A stretch of DNA of 64,000 bases, from the NCBI GenBank assembly GCA_022385805.1, contig MU277677.1:124001-188000 (forward strand), written 5' to 3'. Made by a program: the position numbers and the translations under genes. Of the stretch, positions 12,460 through 23,195 are shown one piece after another (position 1 is the stretch's first letter; the number at the start of each line of letters is the position of its first letter). The stretch comes from Pilatotrama ljubarskyi (taxonomy: Eukaryota; Basidiomycota; Agaricomycetes; Polyporales; Polyporaceae). The notes below the pieces were generated by a model. That model was given only the letters and a program-made list of their open reading frames with translations. It ran no database searches and was not told the origin of the DNA.

Positions 12460-14021
12460 CTAGGACAGATCCTCTTCCTTCACGTCCTGCTCCATCTTGA
12501 GCAAGGAATCCATCTCCGCCTGAGTAGGCGTCGTCGCCGTCTGCACCTCGACCTTCTTCTCCTCTTCCAGCTCCACTTCGATCTTCGCGCCGGCAGCAAA
12601 GTCCTCGGCAGCCGCGACTACCTTCTTGCTCCCGCTCTTACTCGTCGAAGCCTTGACAACCTTGCGCGCACTCGGGCAAAGGCCGTCGCTCAGTTCGCAC
12701 TGGTCGCACTTCGGGCCGACAGGGAGGCAGATGGTCTGAGGACGCCCCGAACGAGCTCGTGAGCTGCGGAGCGGCTGCTGACGAAATGGAGGGACTCGCC
12801 TGTCCGAAGCCAACGAGCAAGTGATTGATCTCAGGGTGGAGCTCGAGAGGGAGCCACGACTGGAGGTTCAAGCTGCGGTAAAGCCAGATTGATCAGCGGG
12901 CCGCCGTCAGCTGCTCTATGAGAGCCAAGACGATCTGACTTACCGTGTCTCCTCAGGTGTCTTCGTTGGAGGCTTGTGCCATCCAAGACGGTTGGTGATC
13001 CGGTGAACGTGCACGTCCACGCCAATTCCCGCATTCCTATGGGACGCTATCAAACACAGCGAAGGGCAATCTATGCACAGGACAACCTACAGCTTCCATG
13101 CCACCTGCAGAGCCAAGAAGGCCATCTTCGGGCCTACGCCGGGCAGAGAACAAAGTTCGTCGACGGTCTTTGGAACGTCGCCGCCGAATTCATCATGCAG
13201 CTTCTGGGCAGCTTGCTTGATGTACCTACAAGCCACCTTCAGCATCCAGTCAATAAGGGAGGTCAGGGGTTTGTTAGACTTACTGCGTCTTCCGTCGCCA
13301 GAAGCCCACCTTGCATATGGCTTCCGATATGGTGCTCTCGTCAGCCTGTAGAATAGCGTCTACGGACAGACTTCCGCCTACTGCCTCGCGCAGCTTGGCC
13401 ACCGCAGCGTCGGTGACTTCGTCCTTGGTCTGAGACGAGAGCATCAGGGACACAAGGGTAGAAAATCGCTGGTTCTATCAGGATAACGGCGTGAGTGCAT
13501 ATGATGCTCCTCGGGCAAGAGGAGCCTACCTTGGGATCAGTTTCTTTGAGCTGTGCTTGGTCACAACCCATTGTATCGACAGGTGCGACAACACGAGCCC
13601 GCATACGCTTGATAGCATCGTAAGCCTCGCGCCAGCGCGGCGGCGCAGGGTGAGGAATTTCCAATGCTGTGGGTATCGGCTTGGGTTTACGAGGCGACGC
13701 AGACTTGCGCTTCTTGGGTTGAGACGCAAGTGCGGTGGATGCAGTGGCAGCTTCCTCCTCGGTGGTGGAGACATTCTCGGTCTTCGGCCTCTTCTGTACC
13801 CCCTTGGGAGTACCCTCGTGGACAGTCACGTCCGTTGACTGCGATAAGGTCTCAACATTGTCGTCCGTGATTGGAGATAGCGAACTCGAGGCCCTCGTGG
13901 TCGAGATCTTGAGTCTTTTTGAACGTCGGACTGTACTTTCTCCGTCCACGGCCTCATAAAGCGTCACAGACGCATTGAACGGGCTCGGCTTAGCCAACAG
14001 AGAGGCTGCCCCTCGTTTCAT
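12460..14021 (-). CDS. NTG1: endonuclease III homologue, bifunctional DNA glycosylase/AP lyase
   Basis: Base excision repair enzyme that removes oxidised pyrimidines and nicks abasic sites, expected in nucleus and/or mitochondria. It begins at 14021 ([14 protein letters not shown]) with a long basic, disordered N-terminal extension containing KRLK, KKRK and PRKPKP clusters that suit a nuclear signal. The core has [16 protein letters not shown], the helix-hairpin-helix [12 protein letters not shown] with the catalytic Lys, [15 protein letters not shown] with the catalytic Asp, and an iron-sulfur cluster pattern C-x6-C-x2-C-x6-C ([11 protein letters not shown] then LC). The C-terminus is an acidic tail ([12 protein letters not shown]). 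One intron follows KETDPK and rejoins at RFSTLVSL. Several more are present near 12.8-13.3 kb with approximate limits. Confidence 0.9.
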
Positions 14022-14171
14022 CTTGGTGTTAGGTCGACGGCCGGTTGCTTGAATGACCGGACGTTAGTGGGGCTGAACCGAATTACTGTATTGCAGGTCA
14101 ACGAATGGGCTCATGACTTAGGTACGGTAGGCAGAGTTGGTTAGGAGTTGTGCACGTCAAAACTAGTACAA

Positions 14172-14242
14172 GCATTCGTGGTGTAGCGGTAACATTGGGT
14201 CTTCCCATGGCCTAGCTCCGGGTTCGACTCCCGGCGGATGCA
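14172..14242 (+). tRNA. tRNA-Gly(CCC)
   Basis: A 71-nt cloverleaf with discriminator A. The acceptor arm GCATTCG pairs with CGGATGC. The D arm is GTGT/ACAT with loop AGCGGTA. The anticodon stem GGGTC/GGCCT carries loop TTCCCAT with anticodon CCC. The T arm is CCGGG-TTCGACT-CCCGG. There is no intron and no encoded CCA. It is identical in sequence to the minus-strand copy at 23762..23832. Confidence 0.95.
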
Positions 14243-14365
14243 TTTTCACCGCCGGTGAAGAGGTTTGCCGTTAGTCTCATCTTCCTAGCAGGCCTGGCTC
14301 GGAGGCCTCGTGGCGTCGCAGCGTGGAAGAAAACACGAAACGAGGCCCGGAGCGCAAGCTCCACA

Positions 14366-14770
14366 CACACCGGGGTCTCGCCTTTTCTTCGTACCCAAGA
14401 AGGGGTTAGAGAAACGGAACGAAAATTATATATTATATATCCGATTCTAAGGTCACGAGAACGTGTTAGACAATAGGTATTCTCTGGGACACAGAATTTC
14501 TACTTTTCTTTCTTGTTCTGTGGGCCAGATAATAAGAGTGCCCGCTCTTTTCTGGCACGTCGCCCGCTCATCGCCTGCTGTTTTTCGGTGGGCGCTGCTA
14601 TTTTCTGGACCACAGAGTAGGAAAGAAATTTTCAAATTATGTATCGCGTTCTCCCCTTCCCAGAATGTATAAGATAATAGGTATTATCATGAGAGCAGAA
14701 TATCCAATTTTCGATCCAATTCTCTAACTTGTTCTGAGGTACAAAGAAAAAGCGAAGCCCCGGTGTGACA
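14366..14770. repeat. long imperfect inverted repeat (foldback/MITE-like)
   Basis: The plus strand from about 14366 (CACACCGGGGTCTCGCCTTT) and the minus strand from about 14767 (CACACCGGGGCTTCGCTTTT) run homologously inward: CTT(C/T)GTACC, GTTAGAGAA, then (A/C)GAAAATT. Near the centre the minus arm has TTTCTTTCCTACTCTGTGG and the plus arm TTTCTTTCTTGTTCTGTGG, followed by a matching (G/T)CCAGA and GCCC. The whole 400 bp therefore folds into one imperfect hairpin. It contains no coding potential and lies between the tRNA and the 3' end of a lyase gene. Confidence 0.75.
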
Positions 14771-14792
14771 GACGGACCTCCCCAAAAGCACC

Positions 14793-15937
14793 TCAAAGCG
14801 TCTCCGTGATAGCAACAGAGAAGTCCGAGAAGTAGATGTCTTGATCAACGGGCGAGGCCCACGAGGAGTCCGACCCTGAAGGAAGGAGTATATCAGCGCA
14901 CCATACTCGAAAGAGTAGAGCGGAGGATGTCCTCGGAGAGATAGGGTCCGGCATCCGCAGCACCCGTCGGCAGGCACCAGCTGATACCGTCCCCGGGACA
15001 TCGAAGGCCACGAAGCCCCACGAGACTCACCACCGAAGAAGGTTTGCATCTGGATTCCCCGAATGCGGCCGGAAGAGCTATCGCGCAGCACGAGCCCGCC
15101 CACGTTGACGACGCTCTTCCCGTTCACGAACAGCTCGAGCTCCCCGTTCTCCTTTCCGGGGTCGTTCAGGCGCACGCGCTGGCTCATCGTCGTGCGACCG
15201 CCGGTCTTCCACGTGAAAGCGCCGCGGCCGACGGACGCGCCGTAGACGTCGTTGCAGGTCGAGAAGGGCGGGATGTCGCAGACGGCCTGGTTCGCGTCGT
15301 AGTCGGGCGGGAGGTAGGTATAGAGCTCGCCGGCGCCATTGGTGCGCCACATCAGGCGGGCGGAGAAACAGCCATTGTCGCGCCTGCCGCCGGAGCAGGA
15401 CACAGCTTCATCGTCGCTGTCTCCACCATCTGTGAGAGTCGCCCATTCAGTATCTACGAGACTTCCTGGCGTGGGAGGCGACGTACAAAGGCCTGGGAGC
15501 TTGCCCCCCTTGACGAATTGGGTGCCAGAAGGGAAGAAAACGGAGTATCCGAAGGTCACCTCCTTGGCCGTGGTCAGATCCACGCTGGAGGGGCCAGGCG
15601 CGTAGAACGATATGCCCCCTTGCGGCGTGTGACTGAACGTGTAGGAGCCAGCGGGGAAGTGGGCCTTCATCGACTTCTTGCCATCAGGCGCGTTAACGTA
15701 CGAGTGTGTCAGGGCGGTGATCTGGTTGTGCGGGCGGAACGTCGCGTCCGACAGAGGGCTCGGGCTGGGGAGGTCGGGGTCGGTGGTCCAGTATTTGATC
15801 TGCGGCGAGACGGGGAAGAGAGGACTGGAGATGCTAGCGCGGGTGGTGAAGTTGGAGGTGGGGACGGCGAGCGCACATGCAGGAGCAGCGATGACACCTG
15901 CGGAAGCAAAGAAGGCGGCGGCGAGGGTGGCAAGCAT
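14793..15937 (-). CDS. secreted polysaccharide lyase family 14-like protein (copy A)
   Basis: Predicted extracellular lyase that cleaves a uronic-acid polymer by beta-elimination; the substrate (glucuronan- or alginate-like) is inferred. The signal peptide is MLATLAAAFFASAGVIAA. The PL14 core has FVKGGKLPGLYGGD with the Lys, CFSARLMWR (Ser-x-Arg) and GELYTYLPP (Tyr-x-Tyr). These positions match the Lys, Ser, Arg and two Tyr that form the active site of chlorovirus PL14 lyase. The spacing from Ser to the first Tyr is 14 residues, as there. Three exons: 15937..15487, 15429..15031 and 14875..14793. Intron 1 (15430..15486) is 57 nt and free of stops in frame. Intron 2 is 155 nt. The end is FSDFSVAITETL. 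It is a paralogue of the genes at 18781 and 21935. Confidence 0.85.
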
Positions 15938-16010
15938 CTTAGCGAGGCGAGTGCTGGGGAATGAGGATTGGAGCGCTGCTTCCTGGCGAGTTCATGTCGC
16001 AGAACGTATC

Positions 16011-16020
16011 GGTTTTTATA
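16011..16020 (-). promoter_or_regulatory. TATA box of lyase copy A
   Basis: TATAAAAACC read on the minus strand, about 75 bp upstream of the start codon at 15937. The other two lyase copies have a TATAAAG at a comparable place. Confidence 0.6.
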
Positions 16021-16719
16021 CTCATACTCGAGGTGCTCGGCGAGAGGCGCACGCGTTGCACGCGTATGCCTGCGAAAACCCGCGGAGTACACATGTAGAC
16101 AATCTTCTGTCGGTTGCCCCAGTGATGCCTCACATGAGGACGCCGCACGCGTAGTAACGACGGAGATGTTCCAGAGCGCGGAGGACGTACGTGGATCGGG
16201 TTAACTCAGCTGACCTTCTGCGCCAAATGGAGGTACCGCATGCGCCTCGTGGATTGGGTGGTTGAATGCCGGAACTGCCGGTCCTGCGAATCCGGACAAC
16301 ATAACGACAGCATTGACGATCATTTCCTAGTTCTGTTGCTGAGGGCATGCCTATGCCATTCTGCACCGCGCATAAGATTGCAGCAACGTTTGACCTTCAA
16401 TCTCGACATGTGCTCTCGCGGCGCATCCTGGGATGCAACCATCGCCGTCCGCGGTTTTGGTGGCCGGCACTCCGACCTTCTGTAGCCGGAGGGCTACATC
16501 CCCGTCACTTAAGAGGATCGGGCATCCTTGGAATTCCGGCTTGAGCATATCTATGAAGGCGGATTGCTGTTCAGTACATACGATCGGAACGTAGCGCACT
16601 CGCAAGCGCACTTACAAAATGAGAATTTCACGGCCTAATGTAAGATATGTCCTCGCATACCGGAGGGACTATCCTGGTAAGTCCGACGGTCTGTTGACAA
16701 GCGCATCGCCGGGGAGCTG

Positions 16720-17251
16720 CGAGCCTCAGTCTGAGGACCACTGCCCATGGTACTCATCGGAGGTAACACGGCAAGCGGATGCAATGAGCACATTTGAGAA
16801 ATAAATCCCGGGGGACTGATCTTCGTTTGCTCTACGCTGGTTCAACTTGTGTACGGCGCCCAGGCAGCTCGGGTCGTGGCGTGCGGTCACCGAGATACAG
16901 TACTCACGAAGGACACTCCAGGTAAGCTCTGGGGTTCGCAGCATGTATGAGCTCTCTTTCTCAGCCAGGAACGGTCAAGATGGAGGTGGGATGCGTGATG
17001 AGCCAGGCGAGGACGGGCACCGCGGACCTAGTATGGGCGGAAGCATTTCCATCGATCAGCCATACAGCAGCAACTTGCAAGCCCTCGCTCTCCACGGTGC
17101 ACGAAGTGACAGGCTGGGCATCCTGGAAGACGTTGCCGTCGAGCAAGGTCGCAGGCGGCAGCAGTGAGCAAAAGGCATAACGCAGCCGAGGGGACATGCC
17201 ATGATGCGAATCCTCATGATGTGGTGCTAGTGTTTTACTTATCGGGTTCAT
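16720..17251 (-). pseudogene. possible decayed gene, unrecognised family
   Basis: On the minus strand an open stretch contains LLPPATLLDGNVFQDAQPV, LQVAAVWLIDGN and VPVLAWLITHP. It hits a stop after ILTVPG. In another frame the sequence continues with YMLRTPELTWSVLREYC. Composition looks like real globular protein split by a frameshift or an unseen intron, but no start, stop or family can be assigned. A two-exon intact gene is the alternative. Confidence 0.3.
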
Positions 17252-17439
17252 CTACGATATCTTCACGGGCTAGTACGATTGAGCCAGCTGTGACTGTTTT
17301 TCTGTATATCATGACAATCATGACAATCCCATCTTACGCGAACGGATGTTCGCTCAACATACCGGTTGCTGCTCACGTTCGCCGTCCAGGATTTCTTTCA
17401 GAGTCGGCGCTTGGGTCGGGCGATCTCCGGTAGACGCTT

Positions 17440-17451
17440 GGGGTTAGGGTT
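17440..17451 (+). repeat. two-unit telomere-like motif
   Basis: GGGGTTAGGGTT, two TTAGGG-type units inside the lyase island. This is short enough to be chance. Confidence 0.35.
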
Positions 17452-18660
17452 CTCGGCTTGTCTGAGTGACGTGATTGGCTGGAAGAAGGATCGACTCGCC
17501 GCTCGTGGCACTGGCCCAGGGCGCGTGCGTTCGTTCGTTGCTGCGCGACGACCACCACTGGTTCATTGTATCTGCTCTGTTTTCTTCAGGGGGATGCAAT
17601 GCTCTCGTCACGAAGGACAGCGCACCGGTTTCAGCCTATGCCAAGAGAAGGAGAAGAGGTGCTGTTTCATAGTACCAACCGCCGTGACGTCGACGCCATG
17701 GTGGTCGATGTCACTTCTGTCCACAGCTTGGAGTAGCGATGGCTTTCGACGGCCACGTGTACTTCACGCATAAGTAGTGAGTCTGTACTCCGTGTCTATG
17801 CTGCAATTTTTTTTTGACTTATCAGTAGATTGTGCATGTGTCGGTGAGCAGTGTGTGCCTCCCCAACACCGCTGCACGGCAGGGGCCGTGCTCACTACTG
17901 CATCCAAACGTGATGTATCACAGCTGACACTAACGCAACAGCGGCATGCTGAAGAGATGTGGACTGATTGTATCAGAGACCCGTCCCTTCGCGAAGTCCT
18001 GAACCATGCGACCGTCCTCCCCCCTACGGTAGGGTGGCAGACCAGCCTAGGCCGGATCATATCACAAGACGAGATAAGCTCGCCTCCGACTGCCGGTACG
18101 TGGATTTTCACCTACCATATATAATGCATAGTCTGAAGCAGCATCAAGCTCAACATCGCAGACGAAGATTCGGCGGCGAGCACCATGAGGTGCAGTGCAG
18201 TGAATGGGTTTGAATTCCAGCATCAGTGAGCGTGCACTGATGACCAGTAGCTACATATCATGAGTCGTGGGCGTATATCTCAGGGTAGATCGTATAAGTG
18301 CCACTACTGGAGGGCAAAGTACCGGCGTTGCTGAAAGTCCATGCCAGGTGTATGCCGCATATACCCGACCCTGCTACTCGCAATCCCCTATCCAATCGCG
18401 ATCATCCTCAACCTCCGCGGTAAGCACCCTGGTATCAAATGTCACGTCGCATATGTTAAGAAAACTAAGAGCATATAACAGGTTCCAAAGTAGACATTGT
18501 GTCCGAGACAAGCGCTGTTGTTCCGCTGGGGGCGCTTAGGCCAATTGTCGCTATGTGCGGCGATGATGTCTATGATCCTGCTTTGTCTTGGTGAGCTCGG
18601 AGGGGCGCTTCTTGGATCCACGCACGGTACATGGTACTGCCAAATGGGCGCCCAACAACC

Positions 18661-18667
18661 TATAAAG
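18661..18667 (+). promoter_or_regulatory. TATA box of lyase copy B
   Basis: TATAAAG about 115 bp upstream of the start codon at 18781. Confidence 0.55.
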
Positions 18668-18780
18668 CCCGTAGTCGCTCTACGAGGGTTCTTTGCTTGA
18701 CGCCGCTGGTCTACGTCTGCTCGCTCCGATTCGCTCGTACGCCTGCTCTCGCTGTCTGCTCCCTCGCTCTTTGTATCGAC

Positions 18781-19838
18781 ATGTTCAAGACTCTGACTCC
18801 CGTCGTCGCTTTCGGACTGGTCTCCGTCGCGGCACTTCCGTTCCCTGATAACTCAACCTTGCACGCCCGAGCAGCATCCAAACTCTTCCCTGTCTCCGAT
18901 ACGACGTCGTGGTCGGTCTCGAGCCAGGTGTCAAACGCCCTACCATTGAGCGACGATACATTGCGCCCAACGCATGATATCAAGGAGCTCACCCACAATT
19001 ATGTGACGGCGCCTGATGGCGTATTCTCATTGAAGGCACACTATCCTAAGGGTTCCTTCAAGCCGTCTGCGACCCCTCGCGGAGGGATCTCCTTTTATGC
19101 CCCAGGTCCAGCGTCGGTGGACCTGACGACGGCTAAGGAGGCTACCCTGTCCTATTCCGTTCTCTTCGAAGATGGCTTCGAGTTCGTAAAGGGCGGAAAA
19201 CTTCCCGGCTTCTGTGCGTGCAGTACACTTCACCGTATGGAACTTGTTATCGATGACTGACGTCCGATTACTAGATGGCGGAGACAGCGACAAGGTTGCC
19301 ATTTCCTGCTCTGGCGGCAGGAGAGACGATGACTGCTTCTCCGTGCGCTTTATGTGGCGCAAGGAGGGTGCGGGAGAGCTGTATACGTATCTCCCGCCCT
19401 CGAAGGAAGCGAACAAGGCCGTATGCGACGTCCCGCCGTTTTCCACATGCAACGATGTCTTTGGGGCATCTGTCGGCCGGGGCGCCTTCGTCTTCCCGCC
19501 GGGCAAGCGTACCACGATCGGGCAGCGCGTCAAGCTGAACGATGTGGGCATGGCGAATGGCGAGATTGAGCTCTTTGTAGAGGGCAAGAGCGTGTTCACC
19601 GTCCCCGGCCTGGAGCTGGTGACGTCGGACAAAGGTCGTATCCGCGGCATGCAGATGCAATCCTTCTTTGGAGGTGAGTATACGACCGCCACTTCACCCT
19701 CTCGAGATTGAGGTATCCACGGCCAGAGCACTTGGCTAACTACGCTGTACTACAGGCTCGGACAGTTCATGGGCTACGCCTAAGGATCAGGACGTCTTCT
19801 TCGGAGACTTCTCAGTTGCCGTCACCCAGACGTTCTAG
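18781..19838 (+). CDS. secreted polysaccharide lyase family 14-like protein (copy B)
   Basis: Paralogue of copies A and C with the same three-exon structure: 18781..19213, 19275..19673 and 19756..19838. The signal peptide is MFKTLTPVVAFGLVSVAA. The core has FVKGGKLPGFYGGD across intron 1, CFSVRFMWR (Ser-x-Arg) and GELYTYLPP (Tyr-x-Tyr), so all five PL14 active-site positions are present. Conserved Cys include ISCSGG and CNDVFGASVGRGAF. The end is FGDFSVAVTQTF. It lacks the Ser/Thr-rich linker of copy C. It is likely an extracellular enzyme acting on uronic-acid polymer in wood, algal or fungal wall material; substrate unproven. Confidence 0.85.
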
Positions 19839-20744
19839 CGGCGCAAGCCCAGCTCCTCACAGAATGGCAGTCCTGAGCTTCACTTACCTTACGCCTGTCG
19901 CTACTGCAGCGTGGATCAATGCTATGCCAGCGTTCATGCTCGATCACATCGCGCTCGCTACTGACTAAGTCTTCAACTATGGTGAACGCTGCCAGACTAT
20001 GCCGGTGAGTCCTCTCGCCTCCGCCACCGTTCCAACAACGCTGCGCGACAGTAACTGTTGGGCCGCCCCACCAGGTGAAATATCACCGGAGTCTAGCCAG
20101 TCCTCTCCATTCCCCGCAGGCGCTCCAAGCTCTAGGGGCTTCGCCAGTTCATAAAACGCCGGACGCACCATCTTGAATGCCGACAGTCTTGCCGGCCACC
20201 AATATCGCGACCGGGGACTCGAAGCAAAGCTGTACCGCGGTGTTTGCTCCGCATTGCGGGTACATGCGCGCGGATCAATCCACTGTGATCGACAAGGGTC
20301 CGGGGAAATCAGACGCCCATACGCGAGGAGGCCTGTAAAGTGATCATGAATGCTCAAGTTACGGTGCCTGACGTCCGCGGAACCGGGCGGATGCAGGTTA
20401 TGTTGCCTCGCCATGTCTTCGCGGCTCCGCGAAGGGGCCGATTCGAGCACCGACGGCACCTAGACCTGCAGATGCTGCACGACATGCGGGCGAGGCGAAC
20501 CAGCGGCGCTATGAGCGTACGATTGGTCGTCGGGTTGCTAGATTTGCGTCCGTTTCCGTTGAGGCACATCAAGGGCCAGACTTTCTACGACCGGCTGGGA
20601 GTTCTCTGGCCCACCAGAGCCTAGAACAGCGGCTTTGACATAGGCGCATACTCCGAGATCTCTAGCTGAAGTCTGTCGTAAAACAGGACAGGGCTTGCTC
20701 ATATGCATGATACAACCCTAGCGCTAGACACGACGGGCATAGCT
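19839..20744. other. gene-poor stretch, no clear gene
   Basis: Open minus-strand frames at about 19977..20459 contain coherent-looking stretches (RYWWPARLSAFKMVRPAFYELAK) but no start, splice pattern or family is recognised. It may be an old mobile-element or gene relic. Confidence 0.3.
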
Positions 20745-21410
20745 AGATACGTGACCCCCGAACATTCTCGGAAAAGCCTGGGCGTATGGAAACCTTTTCA
20801 GGTGTTGCTCCGATGCGGGTGAAAGTGGCGGAAAAGGCCCAGCAAAGGCTCGCAAAAGGCTTTCAAAGAAGACCTTTTCGGCCACTTTTACGAGGATATC
20901 CCGGAGTCCGGAAAAGGATTCCACCCGGCCGGCCTTTTCAGTGACTATTCCGGGGTCGTGAATATCACAAAGCCTGTTGTGAGAGACCTTTCGCAGTCGA
21001 GGCATGCGGTGAAGATAAGGATCATGAGGACCCCCGACAATGGGTGAGGAGGCCTGATCCGGGGTCTCGCGATTTTGGCCAAAACGTCCGTAGGGAACAG
21101 GCATCATAAGCGCCCAGATTTGTCCGGACTGGCACAGGCGTAGGCCCTTTTTTTGGATTAAAAACGTCCGGATGAGCGGGCGCTAACGGCACAGGCCGGC
21201 GGTCCGCCGGTCAGGCGGGCGCCTAATGCTCCGTCCCGGCCTCCCGGACCCCCGAATCCTGCCTCAATGTCCGGACTTCGCCACAGGCGTTTGGGCGCTA
21301 AAATGTCGATTTGTCCGGACTGGCACAGGCATAAGCCCTCCGAAAAGGCCTGTTCCGTCCGGACTAAGATCAGGCATACCCACTGATTGTCGGGGGTCCT
21401 GGATCATGGC
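20745..21410. repeat. structured non-coding repeat patch with direct and inverted repeats
   Basis: TGTCCGGACTGGCACAGGC occurs at about 21120 and again at about 21312. GACCCCCGA occurs near 20754, 21031 and 21247, and inverted as TCGGGGGTC near 21389. The outer pair, ATCATGAGGACCCCCGACAAT at about 21021 and the inverted ATTGTCGGGGGTCCTGGATCAT near 21386..21407, bounds about 385 bp like terminal inverted repeats. A second hairpin lies at about 20820..20890 (GTGGCGGAAAAGG with CCTTTTCGGCCAC). No coding potential is seen. A MITE or LTR remnant is possible. Confidence 0.6.
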
Positions 21411-21870
21411 GATGCCTCCATCACCAGTAACCAAGCGAACATGAACGGCTTTCTTCGGCACGCTGCGCCCTGGCCATGCAGATGGCGTTCTGTCTTGGCA
21501 CTCCATGCATATTGCTGCTACTACCTCCACGGTCCTGGAGGGATAACTCGCGCGCGACTCCTACCACCGAGCTGGCACAACGCGGGTACCTGGTCTCAAG
21601 GTACAACGCGGAAGCAACGCACTCTTCTGCATGAACCTGGTACCGGCCCGGCGCTAGCGAAGGAAAGCACAAAAGTGCTGGTCCAAAAAAGGAAGTTAGT
21701 ACCACTCCACCCGCCGGTGCACGGCATACGCCGAGCCTTGATACGCGAGCGCGCGCTTTTTTCATTTCATCCCACCTTTTCTTCCTCCCTCCTCCTTCCC
21801 TCCCTTCCGCCCGGGTGTGTGCCTCTTGCACCAGTCGTTCTTTTAACATACACAGTCCTTTCCGGCTCGG

Positions 21871-21877
21871 TATAAAG
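21871..21877 (+). promoter_or_regulatory. TATA box of lyase copy C
   Basis: TATAAAG about 58 bp upstream of the start at 21935, preceded by a pyrimidine-rich CT tract at about 21775..21810. Confidence 0.6.
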
Positions 21878-21934
21878 GTCATCGCTCTTTTCAGGACCAG
21901 ACTCGCCATCGCCTTCCGCCCCAGACCTTCAGTC

Positions 21935-23195
21935 ATGTACGCCTTCACCACTCTCCTTACCTTCGTCGCCATCGGTCTCGCCTCCGTCTCTGCTGCACCT
22001 CTGCACCAGCGGAGGACTTGCAAGCCGCAATCTCAAGGCTCCCAGATCGCTGCTGTCTCGACGACCGCTCATGTCTCGTCGACCTCGCACGTGATCAGCA
22101 CGACGGTTGCTGCGACCTCGGCCCACGCTACGACCACCAAGGTTTCGAGCACTGCGAAGGCTTCCAGTACCAAGGCTGCCAGCACCAAGGCGACAAGTAC
22201 CAGGGCTTCGAGCACTGCTGCCGCTGCGCCTACGAGCGCGGCCTCCAGCGCTACCTCCAGCCTGCTGAAGAAGCTTTTCCCCGTCTCTCACTCTGCGTTC
22301 TGGACTACCTCCACTGCGTCTCCCGATGCCCTCCCTCTCGACGATTCGACGCTCGGCGTCACCAGCCTTCTCAAGGCGCTCTCCCATGACTACGTGAAGG
22401 CGCCTGACGGCAAGTACTCGATGAAGGCCACCTACCCCGCAGGCTCGTACACGTTCACCCATCAGCCCCAGGGTGGCCTGTCTTTCTACGCCACCGGCCC
22501 GAACTCCGTCAGCCTTGACAATGCGAAGGAAGCTACCTTGTCCTACTCCGTGTACTTCGAGGACGGCTTTGCTTTCAACAAGGGCGGCAAGCTCCCCGGC
22601 TTCTGTAAGTAGCATGCTCTGACCGCCTATAGACGTGAGCCTGACGACACTCTTACAGATGGAGGCGATGACGCTACGACCGCTATCTCTTGCTCTGGCG
22701 GCAGGAGGGACAACGGCTGCTGGTCCACGCGCTTCATGTGGCGCACGGATGGCGCCGGTGAGCTGTACACCTACCTCCCTCCCAGCTTCGACGCGAACAA
22801 GGCCGTCTGCAACGTCGCGCCCTTCTCGACCTGCAACGACGTCTACGGCGCCTCCGTCGGCCGCGGGGCGTTCGCCTTCAAGCCCGGCACGCGCACCACG
22901 ATCGGTCAGCGCGTCCGCCTCAACGACGTCGGCCAGGAGAATGGCGAGCTCGAGCTCTTCGTCGAGGGCAAGAGCGTCTTTACCGTCAAGGGTCTCGTCT
23001 TCCGTGACGCTGCGGCGGGCCGCATCCGTGGCATCCAGATGCAGACATTCTTCGGAGGTATGTTCCTTGAGGCTACCTGAGTTCCGTCAGAATGCTCACG
23101 AATATCTTGCAGGTTCTGACTCCTCGTGGGCTTCCCCCAAGGACCAGAGCACCTACTTCTCCGACTTCTCCGTCGCCGTCACCGAGACGTTCTGA
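21935..23195 (+). CDS. secreted polysaccharide lyase family 14-like protein with Ser/Thr-rich linker (copy C)
   Basis: Third PL14-type paralogue. Exons are 21935..22604, 22659..23057 and 23113..23195. The signal peptide is MYAFTTLLTFVAIGLASVSA. Unlike copies A and B, residues about 35-105 form a Ser/Thr/Ala-rich mucin-like linker with repeats such as KASSTKA and STRASST, probably O-glycosylated. The catalytic part has FNKGGKLPGFYGGD, CWSTRFMWR and GELYTYLPP, giving the Lys, Ser-x-Arg and Tyr-x-Tyr of the PL14 active site. The end is FSDFSVAVTETF. The linker may space the enzyme from a wall or tether it. The CG-rich third positions suggest this is the most strongly codon-optimised copy. Confidence 0.87.

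Larger units (their letters stand above)
16021..18660. other. gene-poor stretch with decayed coding sequence
   Basis: About 2.6 kb with no intact gene. A minus-strand relic lies at 16720..17251 (separate entry) and a two-unit telomere-like motif GGGTTAGGGTT near 17441. The remainder shows only short open frames without recognisable motifs. Confidence 0.5.

Noticed and set aside
15044..15964. 306-codon plus-strand open frame opposite lyase copy A
   Set aside because: It is a high-GC mirror of the real gene. It has no family motifs, and the minus strand has signal peptide, introns and active-site motifs.
18200..18260. tRNA-like T-arm (GGTTTGAATTCC)
   Set aside because: No matching acceptor or anticodon arms could be folded around it.
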